From: DATBLE01 sp963837265
GTDB taxonomy: Bacteria; Actinomycetota; Thermoleophilia; Gaiellales; Gaiellaceae
Assembly: GCA_963837265.1 (NCBI GenBank)
Contig: CAWIMQ010000001.1
Span: 372,001-436,000 of the forward strand
DNA length: 64,000 nucleotides
Reading direction: 5' to 3'
A program made the translations under genes and the position numbers. The notes below the pieces were generated by a model. That model saw only the letters and a list, made by a program, of their open reading frames with translations. It was not told where the DNA came from and searched no databases. Below are positions 33,173-41,186 of this stretch, piece by piece. Position 1 is the stretch's first letter, and every line of letters begins with the position of its first letter.

Positions 33173-33561
33173 GGCACCGGCTGTGTCTTCGGACCGACGA
33201 ACTGTGCCGCGACCACCGCCAAGGCTGTGACTCTCACCCTGCATGCGCCCGCACCGGTGCAGCCGCCGCCCCAACGGAGGAACCGAGACCCCTTCTTCGC
33301 CTTTGCGGCGAGAAGCACGCTCGTGCCTCCCGCGAATGTCGCTGCGCACTTCCCGGGACAGGAGATTCCCGCAGGCTTGCTCGTAACGCTGCCGCTTCCG
33401 ACAATGACCACGGCCAACGTCGGCTGCGCGGCGACCGCGCGGTGCATCGCCGCGCCGGTCGTGATCGAACCTGCACTCGATCCGCCGAACGCGCCGATGG
33501 CGGCGACGGAAGCTGCCGCCCCCACGCCGACACCGAGCCAACGCCTCGTCCGCTTCTCCAT
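32353..33561 (-). CDS. Secreted protein with two near-identical ~137-residue repeats
   Basis: 402 residues: signal peptide (GVGVGAAASVAAIGAFGG), an InlB B-repeat-like module (VVIVGSGSVTSKPAGISCPG, then SRFLRWGGGC), then two copies of a ~137-residue unit beginning YSGQQSQSGNAVTF and ending near the Cys of RKCTSN. The unit contains VLNFSIPGVNIACAGGG and YREDIVFTDTP and looks like an all-beta domain with two Cys. An AGGAGG ribosome site precedes the ATG. Unit family not recognised. The TGA stop lies after TATRSS, short of a third copy. Confidence 0.82.
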   Translation of the reverse strand: MEKRTRRWLGVGVGAAASVAAIGAFGGSSAGSITTGAAMHRAVAAQPTLAVVIVGSGSVTSKPAGISCPGKCAATFAGGTSVLLAAKAKKGSRFLRWGGGCTGAGACRVRVTALAVVAAQFVGPKTQPVPPRTSVVEPGGYSGQQSQSGNAVTFFVPAGAGSVLNFSIPGVNIACAGGGGAGTPFKILKATIKRDRSFTATTSENGVVNGANAKLTYFVTGRFQGKSATGAETAAGVYREDIVFTDTPSRKCTSNNQSWNVTRSTQLSPRNSVVPGNYSGQQSQSGNAVTFVVPAGAGSVLNFSIPGVNIACAGGGGAGTPFKILKATIKRDRSFTAATSENGVVNGANAKLSYSVTGYFQGVDAAGAVTAAGVYREDIVFTDTPARKCTSNDQSWTATRSS

Positions 33562-33817
33562 GGGTCCTCCCTCAGCTTTGTCTGCCCCGCCGACCAGGAC
33601 TTAGCGTCGGTTGAAAACCGCTCCGCCCAGATGTTTGAGGGAGGATCATCGCGGCGGCGATCGCCTCAGCCACCGCTGTCGTCTGCGGGCCGGCTGTTAC
33701 GGCCCGCACGAGCGAGCCTACTCCGCAACGAGCAAGAAAGTCAACGATCGGCGAGACGTCCTCACGCACCTGGTGGGGCATTCGTTCAGCCGGGATTCCC
33801 CGGGGTCACGAGCGGAG
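33562..33817. other. Gene-free stretch, no recognised content
   Basis: 256 bp between the start of the repeat-protein gene and the end of a small hypothetical gene. It must hold the promoter for the repeat-protein gene. A 6-bp stem GGGCCG / CGGCCC around GCTGTTA (near 33697-33715) is the only structure noticed. No open frame with family character. Confidence 0.4.
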
Positions 33818-34105
33818 CTAGTCGGCGCCCGGTACCGCGTCGATCAGCTCGTCCAGGCTGGGGAGCCTGACCTCGATCGTGACGTCCTGGCCGCCGCCGC
33901 TCAGGTATGTCCCGGTCATCGACGCCGGGCCGGCGCCGACGACCGTGATCGTCAGCCGGTCCGGAAACCACGTGATCTCGACCGGGCCGTACGCGGATGC
34001 GTCCTCGTCGCCCGGCACCTGGTCGACCGCTCCCGCCGGGGTCGATCTCACCCTCGCGACGGGGGTCGTGCGCGACCGCTCCCGCTGCAGCTCGCTCGTC
34101 GTCAT
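33818..34105 (-). CDS. Small conserved-looking hypothetical protein in the oxoacid oxidoreductase operon
   Basis: 95 residues from an ATG that overlaps the beta-subunit stop (ATGA) and has GAGGAGC just upstream. Acidic C-terminus (VRLPSLDELIDAVPGAD), central beta-rich part ITWFPDRLTITVVGAGPASM. No family recognised. Translational coupling to the ferredoxin oxidoreductase genes suggests an accessory role. Confidence 0.65.
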   Translation of the reverse strand: MTTSELQRERSRTTPVARVRSTPAGAVDQVPGDEDASAYGPVEITWFPDRLTITVVGAGPASMTGTYLSGGGQDVTIEVRLPSLDELIDAVPGAD

Positions 34106-35049
34106 CTCGGTGCTCCTCTCTTGTCCGTCTCGAGCCCGTCGCCGGTTTCCAGCCCGGCCAGCAGCTCCCACCGCTCGTCCACGTGCGACTGGACGGCTGC
34201 GATCTCCTCGGGCGTCAGGTGGGCGAACCGTCCCTGCGTCTCCAGGAACTCGCCCACCGGCGCGACGTGCTTCGGCCGGAGCGTGACCTTCCACTGCCCG
34301 TGGTCGCAGGCGAAGAGCGGGAAGTACCGCGACTCGACCGCGAGACGCGCGAGATCGGTCGACCGGTCCGTCGGGTATCTCCAGCCCGGCGGGCACGCGC
34401 CCAGGATGTGGAGGAAGCGGAAGCCCTGTACCTCGGCCGCCCGCGCCACCTTGGCCCGGAAGTCTCGGAGCATCGGCACCGACCCGAGGGCGAGCGTGGC
34501 GACGTACGGAACCCCGTGGGCGGCCATGATCCGGGCGATGTCCTTCTTCCGCCCCGCGCGCGGCGAGCCGGCCGGCGTCGTCGTCGTCCAGGCGCCCTCG
34601 GGAGTGGCGCCGGACTTCTGCACGCCGGTGTTCATGTACGCCTCGTTGTCGTTGAGGACGTAGATGACGTCCTCGTTTCGCTCCGCCGCGGCCGACACGC
34701 CGGAGAACCCGATGTCGGACGTCGCGCCGTCTCCGCCCCAGACGACCACGTTCGTCTCTCCGAGCCCGCGCAGCCGGAGCGCCGCCTTGATCCCCGACGC
34801 CTCTGCCGCCGAGGAGGCGAACGGGGTCAGGTACACGGGGACCTTGAACGCGTTGACCGGGTAGATGCCGGCGATGATCGTCCAGCACGAGGCGGGAATC
34901 ACCAGGATCGTCCTGCGCTCCGGCGCGGCCGCGGCCAGGCCGCCGAGCACGTGGCGGATGTTGATCGCGGGGCCGCAGCCGGCACAGGCGCTGTGCCCGG
35001 GAAGGAGAAGCCGGTCCTCTGAGACGATCTCGTCGAGCCAGGCGGCCAT
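34102..35049 (-). CDS. porB: 2-oxoacid:ferredoxin oxidoreductase, beta (TPP) subunit
   Basis: 315 residues; the ATG at 35049 is better placed behind GGAGGGAG than the GTG at 35055 that overlaps the alpha stop. LPGHSACAGCGPAINIRHVL holds the N-terminal Cys pair, and the TPP-binding motif is VVWGGDGATSDIG with, downstream, YVLNDNEAYMNTG. The conserved C-terminal CPPGW is in LGACPPGWRYP. The enzyme decarboxylates pyruvate or another 2-oxoacid to acyl-CoA and reduces ferredoxin. The pattern fits the pyruvate/2-oxoisovalerate group best. Confidence 0.87.
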   Translation of the reverse strand: MAAWLDEIVSEDRLLLPGHSACAGCGPAINIRHVLGGLAAAAPERRTILVIPASCWTIIAGIYPVNAFKVPVYLTPFASSAAEASGIKAALRLRGLGETNVVVWGGDGATSDIGFSGVSAAAERNEDVIYVLNDNEAYMNTGVQKSGATPEGAWTTTTPAGSPRAGRKKDIARIMAAHGVPYVATLALGSVPMLRDFRAKVARAAEVQGFRFLHILGACPPGWRYPTDRSTDLARLAVESRYFPLFACDHGQWKVTLRPKHVAPVGEFLETQGRFAHLTPEEIAAVQSHVDERWELLAGLETGDGLETDKRGAPR

Positions 35050-35051
35050 CG

Positions 35052-36222
35052 TCACGCTCCCTCCGGGACGTAGACAGCCTCGAGCCCGGCTCTCTCCCCG
35101 CCTCTCGATCGTGTCTCGGCGAGCGCCCAGCGCAAGGTCGCCGGCGTCACCTCGGTGCCGCCGATCCCGCAGACGAAGTTCGTCACCGCCTCGGCCTGCC
35201 CCAGGCCCAGCGACCGGACGTCGGCTCCCAGCGGGCCGAGCGAGCCGAACGCGGACGCGCGGTCGATCACGGAGACGTGGGACACGCCGGACAGGACGGA
35301 GACGAGCTCGGCGGAGGGGAACGGCCTGAACGCGTGGAGGCGCACGATGAGGAGGTCGTCGTCGTCCTCGAGCAGCTCCCGGGCCGAGTCGCCGATCGTC
35401 CCGATCGCGACCAGCGCCGTGTCCGCGGCCGGGTTGCCGGTCACCTCCAGCGCGCCGATCTTCGTGCGCCCGAAACGCGGCGTGAACTCCGCCGCGACCG
35501 TCTCGATCGCGCTCCGCGGCCTCGCCCATCGCGTCGACGACGCGGTGCTGGAACGCCGCGTAGTCCGCCGGCTCGGGAAGCGACGAGAATGCGGTCGCGA
35601 CATCGGGGTCGAGGCCCCAGCGCTCCGGGGGAGAGAACCCGGGGATGAACGCGTCAACCGCCTCCTGGTCCGGGACCTCGACGACCTCGGACGTGTGCGA
35701 GAGCAGGAAGCCCTCGGCGCACACCATCACCGGCAGCATCACGCTCTCGGCGATCCGGTAGGCGCAGAGAACGCTGTCCAGGACCTCCTGGGCGGAGGAG
35801 CAATAGAGCTGCACCCAGCCCGTGTCCCTCTGGCTCATGCTGTCCGTCAGGTCGGTCTCGATGCTCCACGGAGCGAACACGGACCGGTTGACGTTGACGA
35901 TCACCAGCGGAACCCGCTCGCGCGAGGCCCGGTGAAGCTGCTCGTGGGCGTACAGCAGGCCCTGCGAGGACGTCGCCGTGAAGGTGCGGACGCCCGCCCG
36001 GGACGCCGCGATCGCGTAGCCGAACATCGAGTGCTCGCTCTCGACGTTCGCGTACTCGACGTCGTCCAGTCCGGCGGTGAGCTCCGCGAGCCGCTCGACG
36101 ATCACCGTCTGCGGCGTGATCGGGTAGGCGGGAATCGCCTGGACGCGGGCGAGCATCACGGCGTACGCGGCCGCCTCGTTGGCGGTCATCACCGTCCTGC
36201 CGCGCGGAAGCCTCTGGCTCAT
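35052..36222 (-). pseudogene. porA: 2-oxoacid:ferredoxin oxidoreductase, alpha subunit, frameshifted
   Basis: The start overlaps the gamma-delta gene (ATGA). The first frame runs MTANEAAAYAVMLARVQAIP, AYPITPQTVIVERLAEL, VESEHSMFGYAIAASRAGVR and TATSSQGLLYAHEQL, all as in PorA domain I, to VVDAMGEA. The protein then continues in another frame as RSAIETVAAEFTPRFGR to YVPEGA. The shift is near 35517-35521 in GAGGCCGCGGAGC; the total length (1171 bp) is not a multiple of three. All flanking genes are intact, so a 1-2 base sequence error in a CG-rich spot is as likely as a real mutation. Confidence 0.82.
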
Positions 36223-37082
36223 GCGGGGATATCCTCCATCGCGATCGCGTTGCGGACGGGGCAGACGACCGTGCAGATGCCGCAGCCCTTGCAGTAGAGG
36301 TAGTCGACGGCCATCGAGCCGTCCGTCCTCGTGATCACCCCTTCCGGGCAGAACGGCACGCACACGCCGCAGCCGGTGCAGGCGTCCCCCAGCACAGGCC
36401 GCTCCTCCGACCACGAGCCCGTGTGGATGAGCAGCGAGTCCGTGTTGCTGACGGCGAAGACGGCTCCGGCAGACGCGTGCCCGGACGTCGGCGCACGGCC
36501 GGGCCCGGGCTCGATCGGCACGTCGCCCGCGATCGTGTGCTGCTTCGTGCACCGCGCGTAGCCCGCCCTGGCGGCGGCGACGTTGAGGTCGGCAAGGGCG
36601 CCCATGCGGGCCCTCACCGCCTCCTCGAGGAAGCGGAGCCCGTCCGGGAGGAGGAGCCTGACGCAGGCGCCGAGCACGGCCACGTTCCCCATCGGCCGCC
36701 CCTCGGACGAGAGGATGCCGTTGTCCCGCGCGATGCGCGAGGCGGGCACCCGCGCGATGCCGTACGGGCCGGCGTGACGAAAGCGGGAATCGCGGTTGAG
36801 GACGACGAGGCCGCCGGGCCGTACGGACTGCAGGGCAGGCGGCGACGGGGGCGAGGCGGAGATGACGACGAGAACGTCGCACTCCCGCACTCGATAGCGG
36901 CGGTGGATGGGCGCGGCCTCGTCCCAGCGCAGGAACGCCGAGATCGGCGCCCCGCGTCTCTCGGCCTTGAACTCGGGAAAGCTCTGCACCCAGTAGCCCG
37001 CTCGGGCGAAGGTGTCGGCCAGGACCTGGGAGGCGAGCACCACCCCCTGACCGCCTCTGCCCACGAACACCAGCTCTTTCAC
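36219..37082 (-). CDS. 2-oxoacid:ferredoxin oxidoreductase, fused gamma-delta subunit
   Basis: 287 residues. Residues 1-185 are the gamma domain, opening with ELVFVGRGGQGVVLASQVLA. Residues 220-287 are a delta ferredoxin with two 4Fe-4S motifs, CTGCGVCVPFCPEG and CKGCGICTVVCPVRNA. The gamma-delta fusion occurs in some PorGD lineages. It is first in the operon gammadelta-alpha-beta-hypothetical, all joined by 4-bp overlaps or near overlaps. The enzyme feeds low-potential electrons to ferredoxin and implies an anaerobic or microaerobic metabolic option. Confidence 0.87.
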   Translation of the reverse strand: MKELVFVGRGGQGVVLASQVLADTFARAGYWVQSFPEFKAERRGAPISAFLRWDEAAPIHRRYRVRECDVLVVISASPPSPPALQSVRPGGLVVLNRDSRFRHAGPYGIARVPASRIARDNGILSSEGRPMGNVAVLGACVRLLLPDGLRFLEEAVRARMGALADLNVAAARAGYARCTKQHTIAGDVPIEPGPGRAPTSGHASAGAVFAVSNTDSLLIHTGSWSEERPVLGDACTGCGVCVPFCPEGVITRTDGSMAVDYLYCKGCGICTVVCPVRNAIAMEDIPA

Positions 37083-37387
37083 GCGGCTGCTCCTCCGTCG
37101 GACGCCGGGGACCGATCGAGCGATCGAATCGTCCCCAACGCCTGCCTCCCCGGCATCCGTGGCGGCGCTGATCGGGTGTTCGGGACATTCCGCGGAGCGC
37201 TCGTGCGAGCGGGCGCCGGGAGAGGCGAGGCGGGGCGGCCCCCGGCGCCGGCGCGACCGGTCGGTGGACGGCGCTCAGCCCTCGGCCGCTCCACCCGTCA
37301 CGGGGCTTTCGACGCGATCCGCACGACGCGGGCGGCCGCCCCCCTTCTCGACGGAACCCTACGGACGGCCCCGGACGCTCCGGCCGT
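37083..37387. other. Gene-free stretch upstream of the oxidoreductase operon
   Basis: 305 bp, very G/C-rich. It must contain the promoter of the gamma-delta gene and the 3' end of the GNAT gene transcript. No motif, repeat or short gene could be supported. Confidence 0.4.
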
Positions 37388-38458
37388 TCACTCGACGCTG
37401 ATCGCCAGGCGGACGACGAGGCCGTCCGCGAGGCCCAGCCGGAGCCTCCCCGCCTCCGCCTCGGGCGCGAGCGACCAGGCGTAGGCCGCGACCGCGCCGC
37501 CCGTCTCCTCCTCGACTGCGAGGACCCGGACCTCGTCGTCGGGCGGGCGCTCGCGGTACGCGGCCACGATCGCCTCCCGGCCGGCGTACGGACCGGCCGG
37601 CACGCCCTCGAACGCGAGCGTCGCATCCTCGGCGAGACACTCGCCGAGCGCGTCCCAGTCGCCGCTCCGCACCCCTTCGTTGTGGCGCGCGACATACTCG
37701 TAGAGGAGGTCGACCGCCGGCGGCAGCCCCAGGTCCTCCCTGACCAGGCCGAACGTGACGCCGTCGACCCACTGTCCGTGCCGGCGGTACGCCTTCCGCT
37801 TCACTCCTTCTCGCACGAAGCCCGCCCGCTCGGCGTGGCGGATCGCACGCTCGTTGAAGCCGTAGACCTCGAGCTGCAGGCGGTGGTAGCCGAGCTCGAG
37901 GAGCAGGTGGCGCTGGAAGGCCCGGGCTGCCTCGTCGGCGAGCCGGCGGCCACGGAAATCGGGGTGGACGGCGAGCCCCCCGAGGCGCGCGATCCGGCTC
38001 CGCCTGTTCGCCTGCTCGAACTCCAGCACGCCCGCTCGGCGGCCTGCGTCCTCGATCACGAACACGCCGAAGGCGGCCGGCTCGCGCTGCGAGCGCTCGA
38101 TCTCGGCGAGCACCCCCTCCCGGTCCCTCGGCCTCACGGCGGCGAGGAACGGCGCCACGTCCTCGTGCGTGAAGAGCGCGGCGACGAAGTCCGCGTCCGG
38201 CGGCTCGGCGCGGCGGATGTTGACGCCTTCGGTGTCACGACATCGCCTCGCACCAAGACCGACAGCTTCGCCGTCGTCTTTGTGCTCGGCTTCGTCTCGG
38301 ACGCCTTCGGTGTCACGACATCGCCTCGCACCAAGACCGACAGCTTCGCCGTCGTCTTTGTGCTCGGCTTCGTCTCGGACGCCTTCGGTGTCACGACATC
38401 GCCTCGCACCAAGACCGACAGCTTCGCTGTCGTCTTTGTGCTCGGCTTCGTCTCTCAC
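37388..38458 (-). CDS. GNAT acetyltransferase - NTF2-like fusion with N-terminal 26-residue repeats
   Basis: 356 residues from a GTG that overlaps the upstream EamA stop (GTGA). Residues 1-78 are three copies of RDEAEHKDDGEAVGLGARRC plus RDTEGV; no in-frame start exists inside them, so they are translated if the gene is. Residues ~80-250 are a GNAT domain of the RimJ/RimL type (ARLGGLAVHPDFRGRRLADE binds acetyl-CoA; YGFNERAIRHAERAGFVREG). Residues ~255-356 are a SnoaL/NTF2-like domain (HNEGVRSGDWDALGECLAED). Substrate unknown; the repeats are highly charged and probably disordered. Confidence 0.78.
   Translation of the reverse strand: MRDEAEHKDDSEAVGLGARRCRDTEGVRDEAEHKDDGEAVGLGARRCRDTEGVRDEAEHKDDGEAVGLGARRCRDTEGVNIRRAEPPDADFVAALFTHEDVAPFLAAVRPRDREGVLAEIERSQREPAAFGVFVIEDAGRRAGVLEFEQANRRSRIARLGGLAVHPDFRGRRLADEAARAFQRHLLLELGYHRLQLEVYGFNERAIRHAERAGFVREGVKRKAYRRHGQWVDGVTFGLVREDLGLPPAVDLLYEYVARHNEGVRSGDWDALGECLAEDATLAFEGVPAGPYAGREAIVAAYRERPPDDEVRVLAVEEETGGAVAAYAWSLAPEAEAGRLRLGLADGLVVRLAISVE
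38222..38455 (-). repeat. Three tandem 78-bp repeats
   Basis: Units start at 38222, 38300 and 38378, each 78 bp (26 codons), almost identical; the outermost unit has a GGC to AGC change (Gly to Ser) and a different end. Because 78 is a multiple of three, adding or losing units keeps the frame. They make up the N-terminal extension of the GNAT fusion protein. Confidence 0.9.
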
Positions 38459-39359
38459 GGTGCCGGCTCGGCGACCGGCCGCCGCAGCGGCCACCACGCG
38501 CCGGAGCCGAGCGCGACGCCGCCGAGGATCAGGCCCAGCCCGCCGAGAGAGGACGCTCTGAGGGGCTCGTCGAGGATCAGCGCGCCGTAGACGAGCGCGA
38601 AGCCCGGCATCAGGTACGTGACGAGCGAGAGCCGCGCCGCACCGAACAGGCGCAGCATCCGGAAGAGGATGAGCTGCGCGACCGCGGTCCCGCCGACGGC
38701 GAGGCCGGCGAGCGACGCGACCGGCTTCCAGCCGGGGGCGTGGTCGGGAAGCTGGAAGAGCGCGAAGGGCAGGAGCACGAGGCCGCCGTAGACCATCGAG
38801 GCCGCGGCGAGCACGGGGCCCGACGCCCGTCCGACGACGTGCTGGCCGTAGAGACCCCCCGACGCGTACGAGACCGAGGCGAGCACGACCGCCAGCGTCC
38901 CGAGCACCGCCCAGCCGCCTCCCTCCGGATGGACGCCGGCGAGCACGCCGACCCCGGCGAGGCCGAGCAGGATCCCGACGAGCTTCAGCCCGCTCGAGCG
39001 CTCGCTCGGCTTGAACCGGATCGCCAGGATGGTGACGAAGATCGGCACCGAGGCGTTCGCGATCGCAGCCACGCCCGAGTCGATGTGCGTCTCCCCCAGG
39101 CGATCAGGGTGAACGGGAACGCCCCGTTGATCGTGCCGAAGACGAGCCCCTCGCGCCAGGCACCGCGAACCTGCGCCAGTGCCGTTCGGGCACCGTCGCG
39201 TGCGGCGAGGAAGCAGATCAGCAGGGCCGCCGCGACGAGCAGGCGCAACGTCATCAGGACCGTGGGCTCGAAGTCCCGGACGCCGACCTTGATGAACAGG
39301 TAGGACGCGCCCCAGATCGCGGCGAGCGCGAACAGGAGCGGACCGTACGAGCGGGTCAC
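38455..39359 (-). pseudogene. EamA/DMT-family transporter, frameshifted in a G-run
   Basis: Frame 1 from the GTG at 39359: SYGPLLFALAAIWGASYLFI through INGAFPFTLIAWG. Frame 2: ETHIDSGVAAIANASVPIFV to RRPVAEPAP. The join is a run of five C on the plus strand (39093-39097) where six would restore AWGETHIDSG, the usual EamA sequence. Together they give ten hydrophobic segments, two EamA repeats. TAGGCT lies 6 nt upstream of the GTG (leaderless pattern). A homopolymer sequencing error is the simplest explanation. Confidence 0.83.
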
Positions 39360-39476
39360 GGGCCCAGCCTAGCCGCACCGCGGCGGTCTGCCCGGGTCGC
39401 GGCGAGAGGGTGACGGCGCGATTCCGTAGGGTTTCTCCCACTTTCGCCCCGGGCGCGCCGGCCCTAGATTCGGGCG

Positions 39477-39767
39477 GTGGCGGACGCCCCGACGAGCGAG
39501 TACGTCGCCGAGTGCTTCTGGCCCGGCGTGGACGAGGCGGCGGTACGCGCCCTCGACGCACGGGCGGGCGGTTGCGCCGCCGAGCTCGCCGCGGCCGGCG
39601 CGCCGGTGCGCTATCTCGGCTCGATCCTGATGCGCCAGGACGAGGTCGTCCTCTGCCTGTTCGACGGCACCGAGGAGGCCGTCCGCCGGGCGGCGGAGCT
39701 GGCCGGGGTCCCGTTCGAGCGGATCCTCGAGGCCGCCGGCTCGCCCTGGATCCCGAACTCCACCTGA
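39477..39767 (+). CDS. DUF4242-like small protein
   Basis: 96 residues from a GTG 6 nt after TAGATT (39465-39470), a leaderless arrangement. YVAECFWPGVDEAAVRALDA followed by YLGSILMRQDEVVLCLFDG is the ferredoxin-like fold of DUF4242 proteins, some of which bind nickel (SCO4226-like). Role unknown; it stands alone before a secreted protein gene. Confidence 0.7.
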   Translation: MADAPTSEYVAECFWPGVDEAAVRALDARAGGCAAELAAAGAPVRYLGSILMRQDEVVLCLFDGTEEAVRRAAELAGVPFERILEAAGSPWIPNST

Positions 39768-39786
39768 GAACGAAAAGGGAGGCTCA

Positions 39787-41124
39787 ATGCGCTCACCGCA
39801 CCGAACCTGCATCGCCCTCGCCGTCACCGCCGTCGCCCTCGCGGCCGGCGCCGGCCGGGCCACGCCGGCCGGGTCTCCGTGGCTGCGGATCACCGGCCCG
39901 AACAACTCCGGCGACCAGCTCGGGCTCGCCCGCACCTCCGACGGCACCCTGCACGTGATCTGGAACCGGGGCGGCCAGCCGCCCAGCTCGGTCTTCGACA
40001 CCCGCTTCTCGCCGAGCGGCGCGAAGGGCGGGACGACGACGGTCGCGAGCGGCTGGAACGGCGCCAAGAACGGGCTCGCCCTGCTCGTGATGCCCGACAA
40101 GTCGCTTCGCCTGTTCACGAGCGGCGGTCATTCGTCGGCCGGCTCGAGCGGTGGGATCAGCACGTTCACGGCACCGCCGAGCGGAGCGAGCTGGACGCTC
40201 GGGCCGGAGGTCTGGGGCGGTCCGCTCGCCGCGTCGACCGGGATCATCGGCGCGACGCTGACGAAGGACGGCCAGGTGGTCACCGGCTGGCGCGGCACCG
40301 CCGCGGAGGGTCTCCCCCCGAGCTCGATCCCGGATGCCTACGCGCCGTTCCAGCTCGCCACGCACCTCGCCACCGACGCGGGGAGCGGCGCCGTCGTTCT
40401 CGCCGGCGTCTACGGCGGCGGCAAGGGCGGCGTCTACGTCCGGCAGGTCCTGCCGGGCGCGGGGAAGGCCGTCGTCCTCTCGGACGGCGGCAACAACAAC
40501 GACTACGTCGAGGGCCTGAGCGGGCGGATCGGCGCGCCCGGCGTGTACGTCGCGTACGCCGACACGAAGGCCGTCCATCTCTACCGCTACGGGGGCGCCG
40601 CGAAGACCCTCGCCAGGGGCCCGTACACGAGCGCGACCGTCTGCACCGGCCCCGAGGGGCGCCTGTGGGTCGCCTGGGGCGACCCACACGACGGGCTCTT
40701 CGTCACCCGCTCGAACCGCGCTGCCGGCGCGTTCGAGCCGGTGCAGAAGCTGACGCTCCCGCAGCAAACGACGAACGGGCTCACGTACCTGCAGTGCGAG
40801 GGCTCCGGCGGCCCGGTCGACCTCTTCGCCGAGGTCGCCGACAAGGCGAACGGGCTCGGCTTCTGGCACACGCACGTCCTCGCCCAGGCCACGCTGCAGG
40901 CCAAGGTCACCGCCCGCGGCAGGAGCGCGTCAGTGGCCAAGGTCAGCCTCTTCCTGCGCGACGCGGGCGACCCCGTCGGCGGGGCGTCGGTCTCGGTCGG
41001 CGGCAAGCACGTGAAGACGGATGCGAAGGGCGGCGCAGTGCTGACGCTGAAGCCGGGCACCTACCCGGCGACGGCCTCGGCGCCCGGTTACCTGCCCGCG
41101 TCCACCAGGTTCACGGTGCGCTGA
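39787..41124 (+). CDS. Secreted beta-propeller-like protein with carboxypeptidase-regulatory domain
   Basis: 445 residues. N-terminal signal peptide (CIALAVTAVALAAGAG), then repeated beta-strand segments such as GLARTSDGTLHVIWNR and GRLWVAWGDPHDGLFVTRS that resemble a sialidase/BNR-like propeller, then about 75 residues (VAKVSLFLRDAGDPVGGASV, GTYPATASAPGYLPAS) of a carboxypeptidase-regulatory-like beta sandwich. AAAAGGGAGG precedes the ATG. Exported; ligand or enzyme activity unknown. Confidence 0.75.
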   Translation: MRSPHRTCIALAVTAVALAAGAGRATPAGSPWLRITGPNNSGDQLGLARTSDGTLHVIWNRGGQPPSSVFDTRFSPSGAKGGTTTVASGWNGAKNGLALLVMPDKSLRLFTSGGHSSAGSSGGISTFTAPPSGASWTLGPEVWGGPLAASTGIIGATLTKDGQVVTGWRGTAAEGLPPSSIPDAYAPFQLATHLATDAGSGAVVLAGVYGGGKGGVYVRQVLPGAGKAVVLSDGGNNNDYVEGLSGRIGAPGVYVAYADTKAVHLYRYGGAAKTLARGPYTSATVCTGPEGRLWVAWGDPHDGLFVTRSNRAAGAFEPVQKLTLPQQTTNGLTYLQCEGSGGPVDLFAEVADKANGLGFWHTHVLAQATLQAKVTARGRSASVAKVSLFLRDAGDPVGGASVSVGGKHVKTDAKGGAVLTLKPGTYPATASAPGYLPASTRFTVR

Positions 41125-41142
41125 GCGCGGGAGCGGCTCGGG

Positions 41143-41176
41143 CGGGGGGAGGCGAGAACGCCACCGCCTCCCCCCG
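41143..41176. terminator. Bidirectional terminator hairpin between convergent genes
   Basis: Perfect 12-bp stem: CGGGGGGAGGCG (41143-41154), 10-nt loop, CGCCTCCCCCCG (41165-41176). A second, outer 10-bp pairing CTGAGCGCGG / CCGCGCTCAG (41121-41130 / 41181-41190) covers both stop codons of the convergent genes. No U-run follows on either strand. Confidence 0.75.
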
Positions 41177-41186
41177 TCGGCCGCGC

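Noticed and set aside
34102..37695. One continuous ~1200-codon minus-strand frame across the oxidoreductase operon
   Set aside because: It joins the true alpha N-terminal and beta frames through out-of-frame stretches; the real genes are separate and coupled by overlaps.
38222..38455. 78-bp repeats as a CRISPR array
   Set aside because: Units are contiguous with no variable spacers, and there are no cas genes; the repeats are coding.
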